Shown one piece after another: positions 8,320 through 17,325 of a stretch of 64,000 nucleotides of DNA (its first letter is position 1; every line of letters begins with the position of its first letter). A program made the translations under genes and the position numbers. The notes under the pieces are model-generated. The model was not told the origin of the DNA and ran no database searches. It was given only the letters and a program-made list of their open reading frames with translations. The DNA comes from Bacillota bacterium (GTDB lineage Bacteria > Bacillota > Clostridia > Acetivibrionales > DSM-1351), in contig JAEYNY010000191.1 in the NCBI GenBank assembly GCA_023412275.1, positions 62,001 through 126,000 on the forward strand, read 5' to 3'.

Positions 8320-9315
8320 ATGAATGAAGGATTCAAGAGAAAACTTGGTCGATCCGGAATTGAAGTCAGCCCATTAGGGTTAGGCTGTTGGGCTATTGGC
8401 GGACCATTCTTCTATGCCGGAATGTACGACGGTTGGGGTGATGTTGATGATACTGAGTCAATTAAAGCTATACACAAAGCTTTCGAACTTGGTATAAACT
8501 TCTTGGATACTGCAGATTGCTATGGAGTCGGTCATAGTGAAGAAGTAATTGGAAAGGCCATAGCAGGGAAAAGGAACAGCATTGTAATTGCTACTAAGTT
8601 TGGAAATTTCGGCAATGAAGCGACTAAAACTTTACATGGTGTCAATCTTACTCCTGATTACATAGAAAGAGCTTGTGATGCATCACTCAAAAGACTTAAT
8701 ATAGATTACATAGACGTGTACCAGCTTCATGAAGGGAATATATTAATATCCGATGTGGAACCTGTATGTATGACTCTAGACAAGCTTGTTAAAAAAGGTA
8801 AGATTCGTACATATGGTTGGAGCACAGATTTTATTGATGGTGCTAAATTATTTGCAGAAAGGCCCAATTGCTCCGTTATTCAACATTGTTTAAATATTTT
8901 CGAGGATGCTCCTCAATTAGTTAAATTCTGCGAAAAAAACCGCCTTGCCAGTATTAACCGCAGCCCTCTGGCTATGGGATTCCTGACCGGCAAATTTAAT
9001 TCAGAATCTTTGTTGCCAAAAGATGATGTCCGTGGTGCCGGTCATTCTTGGATTCAGTACTTCAAAGACGGAAAGCCTGTACCGGAGTTCCTGGACAAAT
9101 TAGGTTCAGTGAAAGAAATCCTAACCAGCAATGGTCGTACTTTAGTTCAGGGCGCTATAGCCTGGATTTGGGGCAAAAGTGGCAACACTATACCTATTCC
9201 CGGATTTAAAACAACAAAGCAGGTTGAAGAAAATGCAAAGGCAATGGATTTTGGTCCTTTATCGAAAGCTCAAATGGATGAGATAGATAGAATTCTGTAT
9301 CAAAGAGGTAGGTAA
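8320..9315 (+). CDS. Aldo/keto reductase
   Basis: 331 residues, a (beta/alpha)8 NAD(P)H-dependent carbonyl reductase. The catalytic tetrad is visible: Asp and Tyr in LDTADCYG (about residues 66-73), Lys in IATKFG, and His in DVYQLHEG. Cofactor-binding part near the C-terminus: IPIPGFKTTKQVEENA. AGGAGG lies before the start. It is co-oriented with tetR, 25 bases apart, so it is probably induced with efflux and may reduce a toxic carbonyl compound (inference). Substrate unknown. Confidence 0.9.
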   Translation: MNEGFKRKLGRSGIEVSPLGLGCWAIGGPFFYAGMYDGWGDVDDTESIKAIHKAFELGINFLDTADCYGVGHSEEVIGKAIAGKRNSIVIATKFGNFGNEATKTLHGVNLTPDYIERACDASLKRLNIDYIDVYQLHEGNILISDVEPVCMTLDKLVKKGKIRTYGWSTDFIDGAKLFAERPNCSVIQHCLNIFEDAPQLVKFCEKNRLASINRSPLAMGFLTGKFNSESLLPKDDVRGAGHSWIQYFKDGKPVPEFLDKLGSVKEILTSNGRTLVQGAIAWIWGKSGNTIPIPGFKTTKQVEENAKAMDFGPLSKAQMDEIDRILYQRGR

Positions 9316-9331
9316 GTTATCTGTTCTTATT

Positions 9332-9366
9332 GGGGCTTGTAAGTAATATTTGAGCTTACAAGCCCC
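9332..9366. terminator. Bidirectional terminator between converging genes
   Basis: GGGGCTTGTAAG (9332-9343) pairs perfectly with CTTACAAGCCCC (9355-9366) over an 11-base loop. It lies between the stops of the aldo/keto reductase and the converging MFS gene. T-tracts are weak on both sides. Confidence 0.7.
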
Positions 9367-9380
9367 ATTCAATTATTTTC

Positions 9381-10610
9381 TTATATCTGCGTACGAGGCT
9401 TTCCTGCTTCTAACAGAACCTTATTCAAATATAGTGCAATTCCGATAACCACAATAAACACCCCCGTAATCCTCAGTAGCCACTCTATTCTTATATAATC
9501 CGCCATAGGGCCAAAGACAAGCATACCCGCGGGCATCATAGAGCTGGTTATCATAGACATAACTCCAAATACCCTACCCATGTACTCCTCTTCAACCTTT
9601 TCCTGTAGAAGAACAGTAGCAGGAATGTTAAATGCAGGCATTGATAAACCTATAGTTCCCATAAAAATCAGATATATCCAGAATACCGGTACTATACCCA
9701 GAACTATGGTACAAATGCCTGTTAACAGTGTAGACATTGCCATGGTGTAGGCTTTATTTTTAAAGCCACCCCATGATGCCATTATAATTCCACCCAGACT
9801 CATACCTGCTGAAAACACAATTTCGATAGCTGTAAGCCTCCACACATCATTTCCAAAAGTCCTTGTAACCTGAAGGGGCGTCAGGAACGCTGCAGGTGCT
9901 GCCAGTATTAAAAAAACAGCTTCAAAAATAAAAAATGTTCTCAAATATTTATGGTTTTTTGTGTATATAAGACCTTCATGAAAATCTTTGAAGTAGCCCA
10001 TGGATTGTTTATTCACAGCTTTGGAATGTACGGGGACATGCACAAATAGAAGAAGAACCATAATTGCGATAACAGCTGTAAAGACATCAATGAAAAATAT
10101 TAATTTTATTGTTGTAACACTCATTAATGCACCACTTATCATTGGTGATGCAAGCATAACCAATGCTTGTATACTGCCGTTTATTCCATTTACTTTGGTA
10201 AGGTTTTCCTGAGGCACAATCTGAGGTATAAATGCACCTACCGTTGGTGTCTGAACCGCCGTTCCCAGTGCTCTTATTGCAAGAACCACAAAAAGCAGCC
10301 ACATACTGTCGTATCCGGTCATAAACAAAATTGCCATTATAAGAGTAGCCAGTGCAATTATGCTGTCTGATACCATTATAAGTATCTTTCGGTTATATCG
10401 GTCTGCCCATACTCCTGCGAAAGGTGAAAGAAAAAATGTTGGTACGAAGCCACAGATTATGGATATGGTCATCATTACACCTGACTGTGTACTCATGGTA
10501 ATATACCATATAATGGCATACTGAACCAATGATGAACCTAATAATGAAATGGTCTGACTTGTCAGAAAAAGTATTATATTCCGTTTCCAATTATTACTAA
10601 AATTGTTCAT
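9381..10610 (-). CDS. MFS transporter (MFS_3, macrolide-exporter-like)
   Basis: 409 residues, about 12 membrane segments. NWKRNIILFLTSQTISLLGS then LVQYAIIWYITMSTQSG, with loop motif FAGVWADRYNRKILIM, is typical of Mef-type MFS exporters. AGGAGG lies about ten bases upstream of ATG. It converges on the aldo/keto reductase and is the fourth MFS gene within 7 kb. Substrate unknown. Confidence 0.87.
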   Translation of the reverse strand: MNNFSNNWKRNIILFLTSQTISLLGSSLVQYAIIWYITMSTQSGVMMTISIICGFVPTFFLSPFAGVWADRYNRKILIMVSDSIIALATLIMAILFMTGYDSMWLLFVVLAIRALGTAVQTPTVGAFIPQIVPQENLTKVNGINGSIQALVMLASPMISGALMSVTTIKLIFFIDVFTAVIAIMVLLLFVHVPVHSKAVNKQSMGYFKDFHEGLIYTKNHKYLRTFFIFEAVFLILAAPAAFLTPLQVTRTFGNDVWRLTAIEIVFSAGMSLGGIIMASWGGFKNKAYTMAMSTLLTGICTIVLGIVPVFWIYLIFMGTIGLSMPAFNIPATVLLQEKVEEEYMGRVFGVMSMITSSMMPAGMLVFGPMADYIRIEWLLRITGVFIVVIGIALYLNKVLLEAGKPRTQI

Positions 10611-10701
10611 TAGGGGGTCTAGCCTCCTTTTTATATTATGTTATTATACATTGTTGCACACAAAAATATTATAACTAAGAAATATGACTTATACGATTAC
10701 T

Positions 10702-11754
10702 TTATTTATTCAGATATTTATCAAAATTCTTACTATACTTTATTTTACCGTCTTTCGTAACCCACAAGGCCTCAGTATCAGGCAATGAGTCAATTAACTT
10801 TAGACCTTGTTCATAAGGCATATTGAAAATAGCAGTAGATAATACATCAGCCATGCCTGAATCATGGGTTACTATAGTAACTGCCGAAAAGTATTCAGAT
10901 GGAAATAGTGTAACCGGGTCTATTATATGGTGATACCTTTTACCGTTTACAGTGTAGTATCTTTCATAATCTCCGCTTGAAACCACCGATTTATCTGCTA
11001 CGTAAATAAGCTTTAGGGTTGAGTTTTTGCTTTCTGTGTCAGGATTCTGTATCCCCAGATTCCATAGTTGACCTTCTACGCCCTTGTTTCCTATGGAACG
11101 TATATTTCCCCCCACGCTTACAAGTCCAGATTTAAAGCCATTTTTCTCAGCAATCTCGCTAACCTGCTCTGTTGCATATCCTTTTCCTACAGCTCCCACA
11201 TCCAGACTCATTTCAGGATCTTCTAGGTAAACAGTAGAGTTTTTTTCATCTATTTTAAGTTTATTTATATCCGTGTGTTGTGATGCCTTCTTTAATATAT
11301 CCATAGGAGGTATTTTGGCGTTTTCTTCATCATCCAAACCTGCCGTACGGTAATCATGCCATATTTTTAAAACAGCACCAAATGCTATGTTCATTTTACC
11401 ATCGGTTTTTTTATACCATTCCTTTGAAAAAAGCAACAGATCTATTATCTTTTTGTCTACCTTAACAGGCTTTTTTCCTGCATTGTCGTTAATAGTCTTT
11501 ATATTGTTCTTTCCGGGATAATCATGATATATATCATAAAGTTCATGATATTCTTTAAGATTATCATATATGAGCTGAGAATACTTTGTGAATTCTTCTT
11601 TGGATTCGGTATAGGCAACAATTTTTGTGACAGTATCAAACAATACAAGAAATTCTGCCTCATACCTTGTTTTCTTTTTATCTCCGCATGCCGTAAGATT
11701 TATGGAAAATGCCAGTATAAGTATTATCGCTGTCAACTTTTTTAACGTTTTCAT
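10702..11754 (-). CDS. apbE: FAD:protein FMN transferase (ApbE/FmnB), lipoprotein
   Basis: 350 residues. A lipoprotein signal (lipobox INLTAC, Cys23) places it outside the membrane. ApbE enzymes transfer FMN from FAD onto Thr/Ser of exported redox proteins. Family signatures: FDTVTKIVAYTE, the LDVGAVGKGYATEQV segment, SVGGNIRSIG, and YHHIIDPVTLFPSEYFSAVT near the Mg-binding end. It lies downstream of the lipoprotein gene at 12023 in the electron-transfer cluster; in Listeria the equivalent FmnB flavinylates PplA. A 268-base gap containing repeat copy B separates it from its upstream neighbour, so its transcription may be altered. Function sure; link to the lipoprotein is inference. Confidence 0.92.
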   Translation of the reverse strand: MKTLKKLTAIILILAFSINLTACGDKKKTRYEAEFLVLFDTVTKIVAYTESKEEFTKYSQLIYDNLKEYHELYDIYHDYPGKNNIKTINDNAGKKPVKVDKKIIDLLLFSKEWYKKTDGKMNIAFGAVLKIWHDYRTAGLDDEENAKIPPMDILKKASQHTDINKLKIDEKNSTVYLEDPEMSLDVGAVGKGYATEQVSEIAEKNGFKSGLVSVGGNIRSIGNKGVEGQLWNLGIQNPDTESKNSTLKLIYVADKSVVSSGDYERYYTVNGKRYHHIIDPVTLFPSEYFSAVTIVTHDSGMADVLSTAIFNMPYEQGLKLIDSLPDTEALWVTKDGKIKYSKNFDKYLNK

Positions 11755-11815
11755 TTTATATTAGCCTCCGTAAGCCATTTCGGCACTTTTTTCATTTCAA
11801 AAATTATGCTTAAAC

Positions 11816-11957
11816 GGGGCTGTTACAAAACACAAAGTTTTTCTGTTTAACACCCGTACTCCCGTATAAAATTATATCAATGATTGTTTACAAGCTTCCA
11901 TTGATACAATTTATACTCACGTACAGGTTACGAAAAAACTAATTTTGTGACAACCCC
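11816..11957. mobile_element. MITE-like repeat, copy B (short form)
   Basis: 142 bases with imperfect terminal inverted repeats: GGGGCTGTTACAAAAC at the left and GTTTTGTGACAACCCC-like sequence at the right. Subterminal arms contain CCCGTATAAAATTATATCAA and TTGATACAATTTATACTCAC. No coding capacity. It lies between the pplA-like gene and apbE. Confidence 0.75.
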
Positions 11958-12022
11958 AATTTAAGCATTGAATTTGATTTATTATTTATATTATCTGTGG
12001 ATGAATTGTTTTAATTCAATAA

Positions 12023-13102
12023 TTATTTAGCATTTGCAGCTGCCTTAGCTATAACAGCCTGGTAGTCACCAATGTGGATTGTTACTGAGCTTGTTAATTC
12101 AGCCTGGGAAGGTACTCCTTCTGCATTAACAGCAATACCCTTGATTTCATCAACTGTTTTTCCTACAACATATTTTGCAAGAGCTTCAGTCTGTTCAAAC
12201 CATTCTTTTTTAATTTTTGAAGCCTTAGCAAGACCGTAGTCAGCACCAAGTTCAATTTTACTCTTTAAAGGAGCCTTTAAGTCTGAAGTAATTTTTCCAG
12301 CTTTTGAGAATTTCACGTCTGACTGTGAAGCATCGATAATACAACTTGTTACTTTACCGTCTGCACCAAATGTTGTAGCTGTGTAGTTAGAGTAAGCCTG
12401 TGCTACTCCGTCCTTTTCGCCTGCATCAGTTGACTTGCTGATGTTTGTAGTAACACCAAGACCAAGCTTGTCTCCGGCTTTTGCACCAAGATCTTTTGCA
12501 TTGTTAACAGCCTTTTCAATCGCAGCAGTGAAATCTCCAATATGTATTGTAACTGTGGCTGAAAGTTCCTTATCTGATGGAACACCTTCTGCATTTACAG
12601 CTATTCCCTTTACTTCAGCAACTGTTTTACCTACAACATACTTTGCGAAAGCATCGGCTTGTTCGTTCCAATCTTTACCTATTTTAGAAGCTTTGCCTAA
12701 ACCGTATTCAGTTTTCAATTCCTGCTTTGATTTGAATTCAGTTTTTAAGTCAGTAGTAAGTTTACCTGCTGCTGAAAAATTAATTTTTGTTTGTGCCGCA
12801 TCGATAGCGCACTTAACAATTTTGCCGTCTTTATCTACTGTAACTGCAACAACAGTTGAATCAACCTGTCCAAGCCCGTCTTCTTTTCCTGCATCTTTGG
12901 ATTTTGCTATTGATGAAATAACAGCAAGTCCGGTCTTAACTGCATCTCCGGTTGCTTCACTGCTTACAGCTGCAGTAGAACTGCTTGCGGAAGTAGATGT
13001 AGCGGAGTTTGTTGAATTACTTGTTTCGGATGTTGAGCCACAACCGGCGAGCAGTGATACTGCCAGAACAGAACTCATAACTAGCGAAATGATTTTTTTC
13101 AT
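12023..13102 (-). CDS. Two-repeat exported lipoprotein, PplA-like
   Basis: 359 residues. Lipoprotein signal with lipobox LLAGC (Cys21), then a Ser/Thr-rich linker to about residue 55. Two tandem repeats of about 145 residues follow, each with GKEDG or GEKDG, an ADGK/KDGK turn, ELxxxYGLxKASKI, a KYVVGKTV motif and an SVTIHIGD/TVTIHIGD end. This is the architecture of the Listeria flavoprotein PplA, which carries FMN added by an ApbE enzyme and passes electrons out of the cell. The genes around it agree. I cannot identify the flavinylated Thr/Ser with certainty; the conserved Thr/Ser near each repeat end are candidates. Called by context and repeat pattern, not by search. Confidence 0.7.
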   Translation of the reverse strand: MKKIISLVMSSVLAVSLLAGCGSTSETSNSTNSATSTSASSSTAAVSSEATGDAVKTGLAVISSIAKSKDAGKEDGLGQVDSTVVAVTVDKDGKIVKCAIDAAQTKINFSAAGKLTTDLKTEFKSKQELKTEYGLGKASKIGKDWNEQADAFAKYVVGKTVAEVKGIAVNAEGVPSDKELSATVTIHIGDFTAAIEKAVNNAKDLGAKAGDKLGLGVTTNISKSTDAGEKDGVAQAYSNYTATTFGADGKVTSCIIDASQSDVKFSKAGKITSDLKAPLKSKIELGADYGLAKASKIKKEWFEQTEALAKYVVGKTVDEIKGIAVNAEGVPSQAELTSSVTIHIGDYQAVIAKAAANAK

Positions 13103-13137
13103 AAGTAGTCCTCCTATATAATTGTATATGTTTTTAT

Positions 13138-13659
13138 TTAAACCAGCTTTTTAAGGGCCGGTAAAATAAACCTGAGTAAGGTAGATGTTGCTATCCCTGC
13201 GATTACTCCCGCAACCAAAAGCACAGGCAGATAAACCCAAAGATACATGTTTGTATAAAGAATTGATATTATAATAAACTGACCCACATTATGGGATACT
13301 GACCCAAAGATACTTAGAATCAGATATGAAACTCTGTCCTTAAAAACAAATATCAGCAGTGCCATTACAGCTATGGATAAAACTCCTCCGCTAAGGCTTA
13401 GTAATCCTGCTACCGGTCCCCTTGTAGACAATACGAACAGTGCCTTTAAAACAGCAATTGTAAATGCTTGTCTCTTATATAGAAAGAATAGTGCAAACAT
13501 TACGGCAATGTTTGAAAGTCCCAGCTTTATACCGGGAATTCCTGCAGATATAGGCGGAAAAGAATTCTCCACTACAGAAAGCACCAAGGCAACAGCAAAA
13601 AGCAATGCAGTAAGAACCAGTTGTTTAGTTTTTGTCATACTGTTGCTTGAATTATTCAT
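13138..13659 (-). CDS. Gx transporter family membrane protein (EetB-like)
   Basis: About 173 residues, five to six membrane segments. The FPPISAGIPGIKLGLSNIAV motif is that of the protein often named heptaprenyl diphosphate synthase component I or Gx transporter, related to ECF substrate-binding subunits. In the Listeria and Lactiplantibacillus EET loci the protein EetB is of this type. I prefer ATG at 13657-13659; an in-frame TTG lies two codons upstream. It lies 36 bases upstream of the lipoprotein gene and overlaps no neighbour. Confidence 0.75.
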   Translation of the reverse strand: MNNSSNSMTKTKQLVLTALLFAVALVLSVVENSFPPISAGIPGIKLGLSNIAVMFALFFLYKRQAFTIAVLKALFVLSTRGPVAGLLSLSGGVLSIAVMALLIFVFKDRVSYLILSIFGSVSHNVGQFIIISILYTNMYLWVYLPVLLVAGVIAGIATSTLLRFILPALKKLV

Positions 13660-13676
13660 GAGCAATATTGACCTTT

Positions 13677-14072
13677 CTATTTTCCTATTATCATGTCTAT
13701 ATCATCATCACTTCGGTTATTATCCTGAGGTACTATTTTAAGAAATACTTCATTGGGTAGGCATGCAGCAGTCTGTCCCACCTTATCGAGCCACCCTGTC
13801 TTTATGCAAATCTTGTCCGGACAGTCTGATTCCTCAAAACGTATCCTGCCGTCTGCGGATAGATGAAATACTACATGATCGCTTTGAGGTATGCTGAAGG
13901 TTTTATCCTTGCCCTTAACCAAATCGACGGTTTCAATCAGTTGAGATTTATAATAAATTTCTGCTTTTGCGGGTTTTTTTGAAAAGGAGCTGTTATACAC
14001 GGTCCACAAGACTCCTCCGGATATTAGAATTATTAATATTATTAAGATGTCAGACTTTTTAGCAAATTTCAT
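13677..14072 (-). CDS. NusG domain II-containing protein (EetA-like)
   Basis: 131 residues. An N-terminal membrane anchor (IIDI-like, about residues 9-27) precedes an exported beta-rich domain with the signature DGRIRFEESDCPDKICIKTGWL and a CLPN turn. These are the conserved Cys positions of stand-alone NusG-II proteins, which sit beside Gx-transporter genes and correspond to EetA in EET loci. AAGGAG lies five bases before ATG. The exact role in electron export is not known. Confidence 0.8.
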   Translation of the reverse strand: MKFAKKSDILIILIILISGGVLWTVYNSSFSKKPAKAEIYYKSQLIETVDLVKGKDKTFSIPQSDHVVFHLSADGRIRFEESDCPDKICIKTGWLDKVGQTAACLPNEVFLKIVPQDNNRSDDDIDMIIGK

Positions 14073-14090
14073 ATTAACTCCTTATTTACC

Positions 14091-14999
14091 CTAGAATAAC
14101 AATCCTCCTATAAAAATCAGTAATGATATAGAACCCATTATAAATACATAATTTTTTATGGAAACAATAAAAGTTTTTGCTTTATCCTGTTCCTTGAAAA
14201 ACAGGTTTATGTTTTTCTGTACCGGATATACTGATATTAATGAAAGCAGGCTTACCCAATGTAATTTGCCCAATACAACCATGAGTATGATATCCAGATA
14301 CACCAGATAGTATAACCCGGCAAACAGATAAACTGCTTTTCCTTTACCCAAATAGTAGGGTAATGTAAATCTCTTTACTGTAATATCTCTTTCAAGGTCA
14401 CATATATTATTTGCCAGCATTATATTTGCTGTAGTACATACTGGTGGTATTGAAAGCAGAACTACTGTAATTAAAGGTATAATGTTTAATTGCAGATTTA
14501 TTGTTGTAAAACTAAGGCTTAGATTCAAAAGGGTTCCACTTGGAAGGTTTATATACAGAAGAATAAATGGTATAAGCAAGCCATAAAACAAGCCTGAAAA
14601 AATCTCTCCCAAAGGCTGCCTTGATATGGGGATAGGCCCGAAGGTGTACAGAATACCACACATGAAACATACTGCACCAATAAGAAGTACTACCACATCA
14701 CTGAGATATGCAAGATATAAACCCAGTGCCGTACTTATACCCAGCATTACATATATAATAGCCAAAGCAGTTTTTCTTTTAAATCCAAGTGATTGATGAT
14801 TGGTTTTTGAATCTATATAGTTATTTATTGCAGTAGTAGTCATATCAAATATGAACATTGATGCAAAAAATATTATCGTAAGCTTCCAGTTAACAGGATT
14901 TCCTATATAGAATAAATAAGCCATAGTGATAAGAAATGCAAATGTACTGGTTATCTTTGTCTTTATCTCTACATAATTCATTAATCTGCCAATCACCAT
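14091..14999 (-). CDS. UbiA prenyltransferase (demethylmenaquinone type, DmkA/MenA-like)
   Basis: About 302 residues with eight to nine membrane segments. The first Asp-rich motif is degenerate for its class but visible as NNYIDSKTNHQS after DMTTTA, and the second is NNICDLERDI. UbiA enzymes attach a polyprenyl chain to an aromatic ring; in the EET locus the homologue makes a dedicated demethylmenaquinone for Ndh2. ATG at 14997-14999 or GTG at 14994-14996 is favoured because GAGGTG lies just upstream; an in-frame TTG at 15014 would contain that site within the coding region. Lies 18 bases from the EetA-like gene. Confidence 0.82.
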   Translation of the reverse strand: MVIGRLMNYVEIKTKITSTFAFLITMAYLFYIGNPVNWKLTIIFFASMFIFDMTTTAINNYIDSKTNHQSLGFKRKTALAIIYVMLGISTALGLYLAYLSDVVVLLIGAVCFMCGILYTFGPIPISRQPLGEIFSGLFYGLLIPFILLYINLPSGTLLNLSLSFTTINLQLNIIPLITVVLLSIPPVCTTANIMLANNICDLERDITVKRFTLPYYLGKGKAVYLFAGLYYLVYLDIILMVVLGKLHWVSLLSLISVYPVQKNINLFFKEQDKAKTFIVSIKNYVFIMGSISLLIFIGGLLF

Positions 15000-15038
15000 A
15001 TCACCTCTTTTCAACTCATTTAATTTTCATATTTAACA

Positions 15039-17048
15039 TTAATCATTGTAAATATACCATTTTTTGACTACAGGCAGCTTTTTCCACTGTCTTTTCAGGA
15101 ATGGCATCGCATAATAATCAAGTCCAAAGGTTCTTCCGGCTCCAATTAATACGGCAATTCCGGCAAATATCATCCAGAAGGTTCCCAGATACAAGCCTGT
15201 TGTACACACAAACATAAACTGCAATACAAGTGATACTGCTGAAGCAGGTGTAGTGAACAAGCCTCCTATCAATGCAAGGCCAATTAAGATTTCTGCTATT
15301 ACGATAGAAATCTGCATAAACATCTGAATAGAATCATTTGCAAGTATAACTTTATTAACAAAAGTATTCATAAGAGGTATATCAAGTCTGAATGCGAAAT
15401 CACTTAATGCAGACTCTGCAAGTTGCTTTCCGCTAACAAATATAACACGGAAAAGGTGTAAGAAATCAAAGTTAATTATTGTAGTTCCTATCTTGTTGAT
15501 TCCTTCTGCAACTGCTTCTCCGCCTCCTGCAGTTGTAGCTGAGGAAACTGCTTCTACAGCGGCCTTCCCTGCTTCACCGGTTGCTCCGCTTGTACCTTCT
15601 ACCGCACCCTTGAGAATACTGTCATACCAACCGTTCGCTCCTCCGAAGAATCCTGTCAGCTGTGGTTTGTTAAACCAACCTTCAACAATTTTCATAATAC
15701 CTTCAAAGAGCCAAACTGCACCAAGCCACACTCTTAGAGCCACAAGCAAAAAGCTTGGTGTTCTGTTAGAGAAATGTCCCCCAACAAAGCTTCTGCAATT
15801 TCTTATTGTAAAGAACTCATGTTTTATATAGCTGAATATCTTGTTCCAACCAAGTACCTGTATAAAATAAATAATATTTATAAAGTGTTTTGCAAACATC
15901 GCAAGAAAGGACGGCAGATTGAACATGAACTTTGGTAATCCGACTCTTGCTACACCGTATCTTCCGCCTACACATACCATCATTCCATGGAAAGAAGGCT
16001 TGTAAACTGTCATTTCGCCTTTACCTGTTATAGCGCTGTAAATATTCTTTGCTGCAACTGCCGCACTTTGTTCACAGTTCTCTACCATCTGTGGAACAGG
16101 TCTTTCCTCTCCTTCAGCTGTAAAGAGCATATTGTCCCCAACTACATATACATGGTCGTTATCAACTGAACGCAGGTATGAGTCAAGCTTTATACGACCT
16201 CTTGCAGCAGATTGAAGAGTTTTTGCAGCCTCATTGGTAATATCGGAGCTTTCGATGCCCGCTGCCCATATAACTGTTCCAGAAGTATGTCTTGTAACCT
16301 TGTCCCCACTTTTGGTTTCAATGAAGTCTGCTCCTACTCCTACAACACCATTATTAAGCATCATGGTAACGCCCATTTTCCTCAAACGGTTTTCTACCTT
16401 GTTTGATAGCTTTTCAGGCAGGTTAGGAACTGTACGTGTTAACACGTCTACGTTGTATATGCTTACGTCTTTTCTGTCGATTTCGTACTTTTCACAGAGG
16501 ACAGGAACATATTCTGCAAGTTCCCCCACCATTTCAACTCCTGTAAAGCCTGCTCCGACAACGTGGAAAGTCAGAAGTCCCTTTTTCTTTTCATGGTTGG
16601 TTTCTGTAGCAGCCTTCCTGAAGCAGTTATGAATATGTTCTCTTAAGTTAACAGCATCATCGAAAGACCAAAGCTTATGGGAAAATTCCTCAGCACCGGG
16701 TACACCAAAATATGTCGGTTTTGAACCTGCTGCCAGTACAAGGTATTCATATTCATAGGTTTGGCAGTTTCCTGTAACCTTATTATTTTCAAAATCAATG
16801 GATTCTACGGTATCCAGTACAACATTTACCTTTCTGCCTGCAAACACTTTACTCAAGCTGATTTTGATACTATCTTCATCAACACGGTTTGCAGCTACCT
16901 CATGGAGTTCGGTGAGCATTGTATGGAACGGGTTTTTATCAATAATAGTGATATTCACATCATCATTCTTTTTAAATTTTTTAGCCAGTTTCTTAGCAGT
17001 GAGTATACCCGCATAGCCTGCACCAATAATTAGTATTTTGCTATTCAA
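15039..17048 (-). CDS. Type II NADH dehydrogenase with C-terminal membrane domain (Ndh2)
   Basis: 669 residues. N-terminal 400: FAD motif ILIIGAGYAGILTAKKL at residue 4, NAD motif VVGAGFTGVEMVGELAEYV near residue 170, WAAGIESS, and the second FAD motif YVVGDN followed by MVENCEQSA. The last 240 residues hold about four membrane segments of DoxX type (LRVWLGAVWLFEGIMKIVEG; SAVSLVLQFMFVCTTGLYLG), broken by an Ala/Gly-rich insert near residue 490-520. Ordinary NDH-2 is about 400 residues; the membrane tail resembles Listeria Ndh2 of the EET system. It feeds NADH electrons to quinone. TTG start (17046-17048) with GGGGGAG upstream. First gene of the six-gene cluster. Confidence 0.88.
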   Translation of the reverse strand: MNSKILIIGAGYAGILTAKKLAKKFKKNDDVNITIIDKNPFHTMLTELHEVAANRVDEDSIKISLSKVFAGRKVNVVLDTVESIDFENNKVTGNCQTYEYEYLVLAAGSKPTYFGVPGAEEFSHKLWSFDDAVNLREHIHNCFRKAATETNHEKKKGLLTFHVVGAGFTGVEMVGELAEYVPVLCEKYEIDRKDVSIYNVDVLTRTVPNLPEKLSNKVENRLRKMGVTMMLNNGVVGVGADFIETKSGDKVTRHTSGTVIWAAGIESSDITNEAAKTLQSAARGRIKLDSYLRSVDNDHVYVVGDNMLFTAEGEERPVPQMVENCEQSAAVAAKNIYSAITGKGEMTVYKPSFHGMMVCVGGRYGVARVGLPKFMFNLPSFLAMFAKHFINIIYFIQVLGWNKIFSYIKHEFFTIRNCRSFVGGHFSNRTPSFLLVALRVWLGAVWLFEGIMKIVEGWFNKPQLTGFFGGANGWYDSILKGAVEGTSGATGEAGKAAVEAVSSATTAGGGEAVAEGINKIGTTIINFDFLHLFRVIFVSGKQLAESALSDFAFRLDIPLMNTFVNKVILANDSIQMFMQISIVIAEILIGLALIGGLFTTPASAVSLVLQFMFVCTTGLYLGTFWMIFAGIAVLIGAGRTFGLDYYAMPFLKRQWKKLPVVKKWYIYND

Positions 17049-17233
17049 TTGGCTCCCCCTCTTTACTTACCAAATTTTACTATCTTATTCTACATTTTTC
17101 TACACATTTCTACACTATTCTATCAAAGGAATAATAAATAATCAATCAAATTGTTAAATTGTAAACACACCAAATATTTACAGTGGTTGTGTATCTATAG
17201 TCTTTTAATATTTACCACAATTTTATCTATAGA

Positions 17234-17298
17234 AACAGCGACCACAGCCACAATTTGCATTATTTTTGCTTATTGTGGCTGTGGTCGCTGTTTTTTTA
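17234..17298. terminator. Very strong hairpin terminator
   Basis: Perfect 21-base arms (17234-17254 and 17272-17292; AACAGCGACC... and ...GGTCGCTGTT) with a 17-base loop. A seven-T run follows on the plus strand and a weaker TTTCTAT on the minus. It lies 28 bases beyond the stop of the minus-strand LysM-GH18 gene, which it probably ends, and insulates the EET cluster. Confidence 0.85.
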
Positions 17299-17325
17299 CA
17301 ATACCATGGAGTGGTAGCAATAAGA

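Noticed and set aside
12435..13121. Plus-strand 228-codon open frame
   Set aside because: It is antisense to the two-repeat lipoprotein gene, rich in Ser/Ala/Thr as expected from its complement, with no ribosome site.
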